A stretch of 64,000 nucleotides of DNA. It comes from Procambarus clarkii. Lineage: Eukaryota > Arthropoda > Malacostraca > Decapoda > Cambaridae. Within the stretch, counting starts at the first letter, position 1. Every line of letters starts with the position of its first letter. The stretch covers positions 22,721,753 through 22,785,752 of the forward strand of contig NC_091172.1 of assembly GCF_040958095.1 (NCBI RefSeq), given 5' to 3'. This document shows, in pieces, positions 1-7,639 of the stretch. The translations under genes and the position numbers were made by a program. The notes under the pieces are model-generated. The model saw only the letters and a list, made by a program, of their open reading frames with translations, searched no databases and was not told the origin of the DNA.

Positions 1-152
1 CGGGTCATGGCAGCACGCTGATATAGTGCTAGAGGGATTGAGGGCACTAGAAGCATTCAGATAAACAAAGGCTCTAGCACTTGATAATGTATCATCCTGG
101 ATACTAAAAGAAGGTGCTCGGGTCCTCAGGATGCCTCTGGTATTGAACTCGA

Positions 153-420
153 GTGATTCATTGTCACGAGGAGAGTTGCCCAGCAGCGGGAAGAAAGCAA
201 ATGTGGTATCATTATATATATATGAACAAAAGAAGGTTTATTTATTATAGAAGGAACAGAATTATGGGTTTATTTCCAAAATACTTTGACACTTTTCCAC
301 ATAAAATATTACACAAACATGTGAAACTGACAATATTAACTGCAAGAGCACTGAACTGGGCAAAAGTGTACCTCACGGACAGAACCCAGAGTGTCACCGG
401 CAGGAGAAGATAAGTCACAG
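153..420 (+). pseudogene. LINE reverse transcriptase fragment
   Basis: A short open stretch resembles the CR1-type RT region around catalytic motif A: 'FDTFPHKIL' followed by 'ALNWAKVYLTDRTQ', which in intact elements reads roughly FDTVPHxxLL...NWIxxYLxxRxQ. No start codon context or downstream RT block is present and the frame stops at once, so this is a decayed fragment. Assignment to CR1 rather than RTE or Jockey is uncertain. Confidence 0.4.
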
Positions 421-548
421 TGGCTCAGAGAAATAAACAGAGTCCCTTAAGGATGTGTCAGCAGCCATACTGTTGCTGGTCTGTCACTGACCACACCGTG
501 AGGTGGAGAGTAGTAACCTGTCAGTGTTACTGACCCCGATGGTGCTTA

Positions 549-632
549 ATGACTGCTGCTGCACGACTGTTGCTGTTCCTGCTGTTGATGCTGTTGCTGC
601 TGCTGTTGTTGCTGCTGCTAATGATGCTGCTT

Positions 633-665
<33 letters not shown>

Positions 666-666
666 A
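549..666. repeat. (CTG/TTG)n trinucleotide repeat
   Basis: Imperfect trinucleotide run of CTG and TTG units. It translates as poly-Leu on one strand and as a Ser/Asn/Arg-rich track on the other, and neither is a credible protein. Confidence 0.9.
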
Positions 667-849
667 GGGTGTGTGAACAGCGTAACACTCTCCCTACAGT
701 GGCTTCCGCTCGCCCGGCTGACAACCTGCTCGACGGGTTTAAAGGGAGATGGATAAGATACACTTCAACCCCGGTAACGTGTGTGTGGGGCTGGTGGTGG
801 TGGATGGTAGGTCTATCCAGCTATCATTCTGTTTATTTCTCTATCCAAC

Positions 850-1076
850 TGTCCATCTATATGCGTCTATCTACCCATCCACCTGTCCATCCTTGTATCT
901 CTCCATTTTTCCATCCGTCCACCTGCTCATTTGTCTGTCCATCTATCCATTCATTCATCAATACATTCATCGATACATCCACCTACTCATCTTCCTAACC
1001 ATCCATCTTCTCATTTGTCTATGCTTCTATCTGTCGATTTATTCATCTATCCATCCATCTTTCGATGGATGGATAG

Positions 1077-1078
<2 letters not shown>
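850..1078. repeat. (ATCC/ATCT)n tetranucleotide tract
   Basis: Degenerate run of CATC/ATCT tetranucleotides; it continues directly into the (AC)n tract at 1079. Confidence 0.8.

Positions 1079-1109
<31 letters not shown>
1079..1109. repeat. (AC)n microsatellite
   Basis: Uninterrupted AC dinucleotides ending exactly where homology to the CR1-like LINE 3' end begins. Confidence 0.9.
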
Positions 1110-1111
<2 letters not shown>

Positions 1112-1412
1112 GTTGATAAAGACAGGCTGTTTAACACAAGGGGCACACGCACTAGGGGACACAGGTGGAAACTGAGTGCCTAAATAAGCCACAGAGATAT
1201 TAGAAAGAACTTTTTTAGTGTCAGAGTGGTTGACAAATGGAATGCATTAGGCAGTGATGTGGTGGAGGCTGACTCCATACACAGTTTCAAGTGTAAATAT
1301 GATTGAGCCCAGTAGGCTCAGGAACCTGTACACCAGTTGATTGACAGTTGAGAGGCGGGACCAAAGAGCCAAAGCTCAACCCCCGCAAGCACAACTAGGT
1401 GAGTACACACAC
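1110..1412 (+). mobile_element. CR1-like LINE, 5'-truncated 3' end
   Basis: Encodes the end of a CR1-type ORF2: 'RVDKDRLFNTRGTRTRGHR', then 'NFFSVRVVDKWNALGSDVV' and 'SIHSFKC'. The TRGH...KL and FFSxRVVxxWNxLP blocks are the conserved C-terminus of CR1/L2 RT proteins. A Gln codon present in sister copies is a stop here, so it is dead. The 3' UTR ends with the tail 'ACAACTAGGTGAGTAC'. It is bounded 5' by (AC)n and 3' by a second short (AC)n. Confidence 0.8.
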
Positions 1413-1417
1413 ACACA

Positions 1418-1764
1418 ATCGTCGTGGGGGTAGGAGGGGGGGGTTTGAATGTGGCCCTGGCACGCTGTTTCCTTTTGAGCTCTGGGGACTCCGACCGTCC
1501 TATGTTCATCCCATACCGTAGACCATTCTCTCTGCCAATTTGGGTGAGAGTTAGCCCAACCGTGTGGCCTCCAACTTTGAACAGACAAACATGCACTCTC
1601 TCTTATAGATTTAGGTCTCTCGTTCTTTGGCAGTGTAAGATGGCTGCTTTAGAAACATGTGTGATATTGTGCACTCAAACACAGACATCTATTAAGTTAT
1701 AATATATATTACATAACTTATTATCACATATATTACATAACTGATACATTACACAGTCAATGTA
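1418..1764. other. Unassigned, probably repeat-derived
   Basis: A G-run near 1432, then a mixed segment with open frames on both strands that match no family I recognise. The last 80 bases are AT-rich. Confidence 0.3.
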
Positions 1765-2495
1765 GCGTTCCTGTCCAGTACACCAGCAGGTGTGTGAGGA
1801 CTGAGAGTTACTGTCCAGTACACCAGCAGGTGTGTGAGCACTGAGAGTTACTGTCCAGTACACCAGCAGGTGTGTGAGGACTGAGAGTTACTGTCCAGTA
1901 CACCAGCAGGTGTGTGAGCACTGAGAGTTACTGTCCACTACACCAGCAGGTGTGTGTGTGAGGACTGAGAGTTACTGTCCAGTACACCAGCAGGTGTGTG
2001 TGTGAGGACTGAGAGTTACTGTCCAGTACACCAGCAGGTGTGTGTATGAGGACTGAGAGTTACTGTCCAGTACACCAGCAGGTGTGTGTGTGAGGACTGA
2101 GAGTTACTGTCCACTACACCAGCAGGTGTGTGAGGACTGAGAGTTACTGTCCACTACACCAGCAGGTGTGTGTGTGAGGACTGAGAGTTACTGTCCAGTA
2201 CACCAGCAGGTGTGTGAGGACTGAGAGTGACTGTCCAGTACACCAGCAGGTGTGTGTGTGAGCACTGAGAGTTACTGTCCACTACACCAGCAGGTGTGTG
2301 TGTGAGGACTGAGAGTTACTGTCCAGTACACCAGCAGGTGTGTGTGTGAGCACTGAGAGTTACTGTCCACTACACCAGCAGGTGTGTGTGTGAGCACTGA
2401 GAGCTACTGTCCAGTACACCAGCAGGTGTGTGTGTGAGCACTGAGAGTTACTGTCCAGTACACCAGCAGGTGTGTGTGTGAGCACTGAGAGTGGC
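1765..2495. repeat. 40-bp minisatellite, about 17 copies
   Basis: The unit contains 'TACTGTCCAGTACACCAGCA' followed by GTGTGTGAGGACTGAGAGT. Copies differ mainly in the number of GT dinucleotides (unit 40-44 bp) and in a CAGT/CACT switch. Confidence 0.92.
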
Positions 2496-2504
2496 GCTAT
2501 AGGC

Positions 2505-2680
2505 CCGCAGGTTTTTTGTTTCTTTTCTATTATTATTTTCTGCCACAGACGTGGCCGGACATTAACAATGCTAACCAGAATATATACATTTTCTTCTGTC
2601 TTCCATGGACAGGGTGAGAGATCTGTTCAACATATAGTTCAGCGAATTAGTGAACAATTTGTGGTTCAATAAAAGCACAT
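2505..2680 (+). repeat. Dispersed repeat X, copy 1
   Basis: About 165 bp that recur in inverse orientation at 37945-38115: both share CCACAGACGTGGCC, GCTAACCAG and a GGACAGGG...AACATATAGTTCAG block. In both places it lies directly beside a minisatellite. Its class is unknown; no ORF or terminal repeats were seen. Confidence 0.6.
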
Positions 2681-2835
2681 TGTAGTGCTTTTAAAATGGT
2701 AAGCTAAACCTAGAGACATAAGTACACAGATTTACGTCTGTCCAACATAAAAAGTGTTCGAGGTGTACTTTTACAGGAGGTGTAAACGCATTAATTGTGC
2801 GTTTACAAAGGTAAAATGCAATTCTGACCAACGCG

Positions 2836-3107
2836 AATCTTCTCAATATTTCTTACGTTTTTCTTCACTGTCGAGGGTAATTGAAAAATTAACTCTCCAA
2901 AGTTCATTTTCACATTTTTATTTATGGTCTGATGCCAAGAAGCGTTTCGCAGTTTCAAAGACAAATTTTTATGTACTCCGTTTCTTGCTTATATTTGTTT
3001 TTTTTTGGTGAGGTGATATGACATAAATGTTTTTGAGTGAGGTGATAGAACACAAACTAATGGGTAATCATTGGCTAAAGATAATTTTATATAGTCAGAT
3101 CACGGAA
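2836..3107 (-). mobile_element. PLE-1 left arm, pseudo-LTR/3' UTR
   Basis: Matches, in inverse orientation, the sequence at 4560-5095 and the 3' end of the PLE at 30600-30870: 'TTCTCAATATTTCTTACG', the CTCCAAAGTTCA block, a hammerhead-like motif and one and a half copies of the CACCTCACCCAAAAA unit. It forms the left arm of a head-to-head inverted Penelope-like element. Confidence 0.7.
2926..2963 (-). ncRNA. Hammerhead-like motif, copy B (stem II lost)
   Basis: Read on the minus strand: GTCT, TTGAAAC, then CGAAACGC, a 6-nt loop, GCATC and AGACC. Stem I (GTCT/AGAC), the GAAA box and stem III are recognisable, but about 15 nt containing stem II are missing relative to the other copies, so it is predicted inactive. 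Confidence 0.35.
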
Positions 3108-3575
3108 TTATTGCATATTTTCTCTTCTTGCTTCTGTGTTGGTCCGGGGTCTTGAAGTGGGTAGAATGTAACTATGTGTTAACTGGCTGTTGATTACTGG
3201 TGTTGACTTTTTGATGTGTAGTGCCTCGCTGATGTCGAGCCTCCTGCTGTCACTGTGTCCATCGATGATTTCTGTGTTGCTTGTTAAGATTTCTCTGGTG
3301 ATGGTCTGGTTGTGTGATGAGATTATATACTCCTTCATGGAGCCCTGTTGTTTGTGCATTGTTATTCGCCAAGAGAGAGACATTGTTGTCTTGTCTATAT
3401 ACTGAGATCTTTGGGCTGACAGTCTCCAAGTGGGCATGTGAAGGTATAGGCCACGTTGGTGTCTTTCAAGGTGTTCTGTTTGGTGTCTGGAGAGTTCTTC
3501 ATGAGTAGGTTGGCCGTTTTCTTCTTTTTGTTGTAAATTGTCAATTGTCTCTTCTGATTTTTGTCTGTGGGGCAC
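3108..3575 (-). pseudogene. Penelope-like element GIY-YIG endonuclease, left half
   Basis: The C-terminal part of a Penelope-like polyprotein, which in intact elements combines RT with a GIY-YIG endonuclease that nicks target DNA. Visible are 'PTDKNQKRQ', 'NSPDTKQNTLKDTNVAYTFTC' in the neighbouring frame, and the tail 'IIDGHSDSRRLDISEALHIK' plus 'STPVINSQLTHSYILPTSRP'. The YIG segment is frameshifted. It is joined head-to-head near 3575 to a plus-strand copy. Confidence 0.75.
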
Positions 3576-4546
3576 CCTTCTTGAGTCTCAATGAGCACAT
3601 GTATAAGCAAGTAGATGGGGGTCGCCATGGGTTCTCCCCCTAAGTGTCCTGTTTACGAACTTCTACATGGGTACCATAGAGCAGAGGGTCTTAGTTGACA
3701 TGGACTTGAAACCCGCCATATACTGCAGGTATGTTGACGACATTTTTATGCAGGTACCTGACGTCAGACGTTTGTAGTAGCTGAAGGAGGCATTCGAGCA
3801 AAATTCGGTGTTAAGTTTCACTTACGAGATGGAGAGTGATGGGAAGCTGCCCTTTCTAGATGTAACAGTCACGAAAGGAATGGTGGCTTCACCCCCTGCA
3901 GTCTACACTAGGGAAACGAACATAGAAATGTGCCTGGCCAGACAGGTACAAGATGAGTTTTGTCAACACTTACGTCGACCGGGCTCCCACTCACAGCTCT
4001 GGTTGGAAGTAGGTCGATGAAGAACTCTGTAGGGTATGGCAGGTCCTAGTCACCAATGGCTTCTCTAATGATTATGTCGAAGGCGTCATTAAAAGAAAGG
4101 TGAAACACCATGCAACTTCTGAAGATTCAACCAACACAACACTTGTACCCCCTATTAAACTGTTTTACAGGAACCTCATTTCAACGACTCATAAAACGGA
4201 GAAAAGTGTCCTGAAATATATTACTAATAGGAACGTTATCCCCACAGACAAAAATCAGAAGATACAATTAACAATTTACTACAAAAACAAGAAAACGGCC
4301 AACCTACTCATGAAGAACTCTCCAGACACCAAACAGAACGCCTTCAAAGAAACCAACGTCGTCTATGGCTTCTCATGCCCACTTGGGGACTGTCAGCCCC
4401 AAAGATCTCAGTATATTGGCAAGACAACAACGCCTCTTTCTAGGCGATTAGACATCAAAAAGTCAACACCAGCAATCAACAGCCAATTAACACATTCTAC
4501 GGGACCCACAACCAACACAGAAACAAGAAGAGAAAATATGCAATAA
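3576..4546 (+). pseudogene. Penelope-like element RT end plus GIY-YIG endonuclease
   Basis: Begins abruptly at an inversion junction inside the RT. 'EHMYKQVDG' and the catalytic YVDD box (3730-3741, in 'CRYVDDIF') are readable, followed by 'GKLPFLDVTVTK', the linker 'SVLKYITNRNVIPTDKNQKI' and the GIY-YIG core 'VVYGFSCPLGDC...QYIGKTTTPLSRRL'. Several frameshifts and stops break it (near 3770-3780 and 4018-4100), and about 75 residues after SRRL are deleted. It is a dead copy. Confidence 0.8.
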
Positions 4547-4612
4547 TTCGTGTTCTGATTATGTAAAATTATCTTTAGCCAATGATTACCCATTGGTTTG
4601 TGTTCTATCACC

Positions 4613-4915
4613 TCACCCAAAAACATTTATGTAATATCACCTCACCCAAAAACATTTATGTAATATCACCTCACCCAAAAACATTTATGTAATATCACCT
4701 CACCCAAAAACATTTATGTAATATCACCTCACCCAAAAACATTTATGTAATATCACCTCACCCAAAAACATTTATGTAATATCACCTCACCCAAAAACAT
4801 TTATGTAATATCACCTCACCCAAAAACATTTATGTAATATCACCTCACCCAAAAACATTTATGTAATATCACCTCACCCAAAAACATTTATGTAATATCA
4901 CCTCACCCAAAAACA
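4613..4915. repeat. 29-bp tandem array inside PLE 3' UTR
   Basis: About ten near-identical copies of a 29-bp unit starting CAAAAACATTTATGTAATAT and ending CACCTCACC. The opposite arm of the same PLE has about 1.5 copies (3009-3057), and the PLE at 30648-30690 has about two diverged copies, so the array expanded in this copy only. Confidence 0.93.
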
Positions 4916-4948
4916 AATATACGCATAAAACAGAGTACATCAAAATTT

Positions 4949-4999
4949 ATCTTTGAAAATGTGAGAAGTCTCTTGCGAAATGCTTCTAGGCATCAGACC
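4949..4999 (+). ncRNA. Hammerhead-ribozyme-like motif, copy A
   Basis: Order: stem I strand ATCT, core TTGAAAAT, stem II GTGAGA/TCTTGC (with wobble pairs), GAAA, stem III ATGC/GCAT, predicted cleavage base C, then AGACC. Compared with the canonical CUGANGA core, C3 is U and G8 is A. It lies in the PLE pseudo-LTR, where hammerheads are known from Penelope-like elements. Activity is unproven. Confidence 0.5.
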
Positions 5000-5095
5000 A
5001 TAAATAAAAATGTGAAAATGAACTTTAGAGTTAATTTTTCAATTACGCTCGACAGTGAAGAAAAACGTAAGAAATATTGAAAGGATTTGTGTTAG
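5000..5095 (+). mobile_element. PLE-1 right terminus
   Basis: Mirror of the left terminus: AACTTTAGAGTTAATTTTTC, then GACAGTGAAGAAAAACG and AAGAAATATTGA. This defines the outer end of the inverted PLE-1 locus (2836-5095). Confidence 0.6.
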
Positions 5096-5170
5096 AATCA
5101 ATCATTAATCTTACCCTTTCGGCCATATTCAACAATATATGTTTACAAGAAAGACTGCTACCAAAATATA

Positions 5171-5172
<2 letters not shown>

Positions 5173-5212
<40 letters not shown>
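5173..5212. repeat. (TA)n microsatellite, 3' flank of PLE-2
   Basis: Pure TA run that ends where the minus-strand PLE-2 terminal sequence begins. Confidence 0.93.
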
Positions 5213-5215
<3 letters not shown>

Positions 5216-5217
5216 CT

Positions 5218-5270
5218 AGTCTGACGCGACACGGGCGCGTTTCGTAAAACTTATTACATTTTCAAAGACT
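5218..5270 (-). ncRNA. Hammerhead-ribozyme-like motif, copy C
   Basis: Minus strand: GTCT, core TTGAAAAT, stem II GTAA/TTAC, GAAA, stem III ACGCG/CGCGT with a 7-nt loop, cleavage C, then AGAC. It is the best folded of the five copies: GAAA is intact and stem III is the longest. The core has U3 and A8 in place of C3 and G8. It lies 3' of the PLE-2 frame. Confidence 0.55.
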
Positions 5271-5456
5271 TCACAAATACACAACTGATTAGAACTTACG
5301 TCTCTCTGATATTATATCTACATTTGAGTGAGGTGGGAAGGGTGATGTGGCATTAACACAAGACAGAACAGGAGGGGATATTAATAGGGTATTAAAAGTA
5401 TCAACACAAGACAGAACAGAAACAATGGGTATTGAATAGAAGTGTTTGTAGCAAGC

Positions 5457-6004
5457 CTATTGGTCCATATTTCTTGATGCTTCTATATTGGAGCGGAGTC
5501 TTGAGGTGGGTAGAATATAGTTGTGCAATAATTGGCTGTTGATTGCTGGTGTTGACTTCTTGATGTGTAGTGCCTCGCAAACGTCAAGCCGCCTGCTATC
5601 GCTGTATCTATCGATGATTTCTGTGTTGTTTACTAGGATTTCTCTGGCGATGGTTTGGTTATGGGAAGAGATTATATGTTCCTTAATGGAGCCCTGTTGC
5701 TTATGCATCGTTAAACGCCTAGAAAGAGATGTTGTTGTCTTGCCTATATACTGGGTTTTTTGGAGCTTACAGTCCCCAAGTGGGCATTTGAAGGCATAGA
5801 CGACGTTAGTCTCTTTTAAAGCGTTCTGTTTTGTGTCTGGAGAGTTTCTCATGAGTAGGCTGGCCGTTTTTCTGGTTTTATAGTAAATCGTCAGTTGTAT
5901 CCTCTGATTTTTGTCTGTAGGGATAACGTTTCTATTAACAATATCTTTCAGGACCCTTTCCTCCGTTTTATGAGCTGTGGAAAAGAAGTTCCTGTAAAAT
6001 AGTC
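5457..6004 (-). pseudogene. PLE-2 GIY-YIG endonuclease, 5'-truncated but open
   Basis: About 180 residues of a Penelope-like polyprotein with no internal stop. From 'IPPIRLFYRNFF' it runs through 'ERVLKDIVNRNVIPTDKNQ', the GIY-YIG core 'NVVYAFKCPLGDC' and 'QYIGKTTTSLSRRL', 'HKQQGSIKEHIISSHNQT', and the conserved ending 'SDSRRLDVCEALHIKKS'. The RT half is absent. This is the least decayed endonuclease in the window; apparent extension of the frame upstream is only palindrome and (TA)n translation. Confidence 0.8.
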
Positions 6005-6071
6005 TAATAGGGGGTATAGGTGTTGTGTTAGTTGTCTCTGAAGAGACAACTAACACAACACCTATACCCCC

Positions 6072-6076
<5 letters not shown>
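6005..6076. repeat. 35-bp perfect palindrome at PLE-2 5' end
   Basis: Arms 6005-6039 and 6042-6076 are exact reverse complements separated by two bases. The arm sequence is PLE coding DNA, so the 5' truncation point carries a short inverted duplication of the element itself, abutting a (TA)n tract. Confidence 0.93.
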
Positions 6077-6141
<65 letters not shown>

Positions 6142-6142
6142 G
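6077..6142. repeat. (TA)n microsatellite, 5' flank of PLE-2
   Basis: Long TA run joined directly to the palindromic PLE-2 5' end. With the (TA)n at 5173-5212 it brackets the insertion. Confidence 0.93.
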
Positions 6143-6269
6143 TTATATATATAACGTGTGTGTGTGTGTGTATACAGGATATATGGAAGGGAGGCAGTGG
6201 TTGGGGAAGAGGACGCTGGGCGTCTGTAACAGCCACATCATGCACCCTCACGATCCTTAAGGGTTAAGA

Positions 6270-6390
6270 CCAACCTCCACCTTCCCCCCCCCCCCCTACA
6301 CCCCTTACCACCTGGGGCGGGGGGGCGGGGGGCGGAACAAGAAAGGGGTTTACATTGTTACTCGCTGGGTCGGGGGGGGGGGGTTGTATA
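6270..6390. repeat. Homopolymeric C and G runs
   Basis: C-runs near 6286 and G-runs near 6320 and 6373, with no gene signal. Confidence 0.8.
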
Positions 6391-6542
6391 GGTTCCCTGT
6401 TCTTTATTAACTTAAATAAACATCCAGAACTTATGGCAATATTGGAGTACTTGAGTACTCAGTACTGGAGTACTAGCCTTACACTCAAGAAATATTTCCT
6501 CATATTTATATAGCTCATGCGTGCGTGTAGCATTCTTGCATG

Positions 6543-6745
6543 ACCCCAACCACTTGGGCTGGACGGAAGAGCGACGGTCTCGCAGTCATGCAGGTCGGCG
6601 TTCAATCCCCGACCCTCCAAGTGGTTGGGCACAATTCGTTTCTCCCGTCGCATCCCTAATCATTATCCTGACCCCTTCTAAGGGCTATATAATCGTAACG
6701 GCTTGGCGTTTTCCCTTGATAGTTCCCTTCCCTTCCTTCTCGTTT
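6543..6745 (+). mobile_element. tRNA-derived SINE, family 1
   Basis: The head has an A-box-like GGCTGGACGGAAGAGCG and a B-box-like GCGTTCAATCC, and its ends CCAACCACTTGG and CCAAGTGGTTGG pair over 12 bp. A body with AACGGCTTGGCG follows. A piece of the same tail (inverse) is found at 36456-36499, supporting a dispersed SINE rather than a tRNA gene. Confidence 0.6.
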
Positions 6746-6789
6746 CACTCCGCTAAGCGTAAACATTGTCTCAAATTATCCATCAATAT

Positions 6790-6982
6790 CTGAGTATTTA
6801 ACATGTTAGGACCATATCCCCTCTGTTGCTCATTTCTTTCACAATCGTTATGTATAGTTCCTTCAGGTTATACTGAAAGCTCAATCCCCTTTCTCAATTC
6901 TGAATCAAGATGTGAAGCAAATCTCTGTACAATGTGGCTTTCAGGGCGAAGGCTCCATGCTGATGGCGCATACTCTAGTCAT
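6790..6982 (-). pseudogene. Possible CR1-like C-terminal RT fragment
   Basis: The minus strand reads 'LEYAPSAWSLRPES', like the VRPxLEYAxxxWSP block after the RT domain of CR1-type LINEs. The following sequence fits poorly, so this is weak. Confidence 0.3.
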
Positions 6983-6994
6983 GGTTTAACATAT

Positions 6995-7045
<51 letters not shown>

Positions 7046-7145
7046 TATACAAGAAGGTACATTGGATTTGTGAGAATACATAGCATAATATTTACAATCT
7101 CGTAAAGCCACTAGTACGCGCAGCGTTTCGGGCAGGTCCTTAATC
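6983..7145 (-). mobile_element. SINE 3' part, family 2, with (ATTT)n
   Basis: (TTTA)n at 6987-7046, then TATACAAGAAGGTACATTGG and, inversely, the CGAAACGCT...GTACTAGTGGCT block shared with the full SINE at 35412-35720 and with fragments at 42463-42600 and 58497-58605. Confidence 0.65.
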
Positions 7146-7365
7146 AAGCAGATAATTTTAAGTAGGTAAATTCTAGCAGAATTAATAAAATGATAACAGA
7201 TTGCTGTATGCTGTATGAAGCATTCTGAAGGCATCTATGCTCAGCTTCACGAAAACTTTTACGATGTTGGTGGTTTAGCATATGCTTCTTGTGTGGGTAT
7301 ATTACTTTATATGGAAGTATTACTCTCACTGGCCATATTAGACTCCTCTCTTTTATTATAAAGTA

Positions 7366-7556
7366 CGCAGGCGATGAGTCACAATAACGTGGCTAAATTA
7401 TGTTGACCAGACCACACACTAGAAGGTGAAGGGACGATGACGTTACGGTCCGTCCTGGACCATTCTGAAGTCCACTTGAGAATGGTCCAGGACGGACCGA
7501 AACGTCGTCGTCCCTTCACCTTCTAGTGTGTGGTCTGGTCAACATTATAAAGTGCT
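7366..7556. mobile_element. Fold-back element, copy 1
   Basis: Two 67-bp arms (7400-7466 and 7479-7545) are inverted with two mismatches and a 12-bp centre. The left flank GTCACAATAACGTGGCT is shared with the second copy at 34785-34984, so this is a family. No transposase is present. The arms include GGTCCAGGACGGACC followed by GAAACGTCGTCG. Confidence 0.85.
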
Positions 7557-7639
7557 CTTCTGTTCACCTTGCTCATGTCCCCATCCTCATTACTTTGCAC
7601 TTATCTGTATTAAGGACTAGTAACCGTTTGTGTGACCAA
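7557..7639 (-). pseudogene. CR1-like RT scrap
   Basis: The minus strand reads 'LNTDKCKVMRMGT', matching the NxDKCKVMHIG block just after the RT catalytic region of CR1-type elements. Confidence 0.45.
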
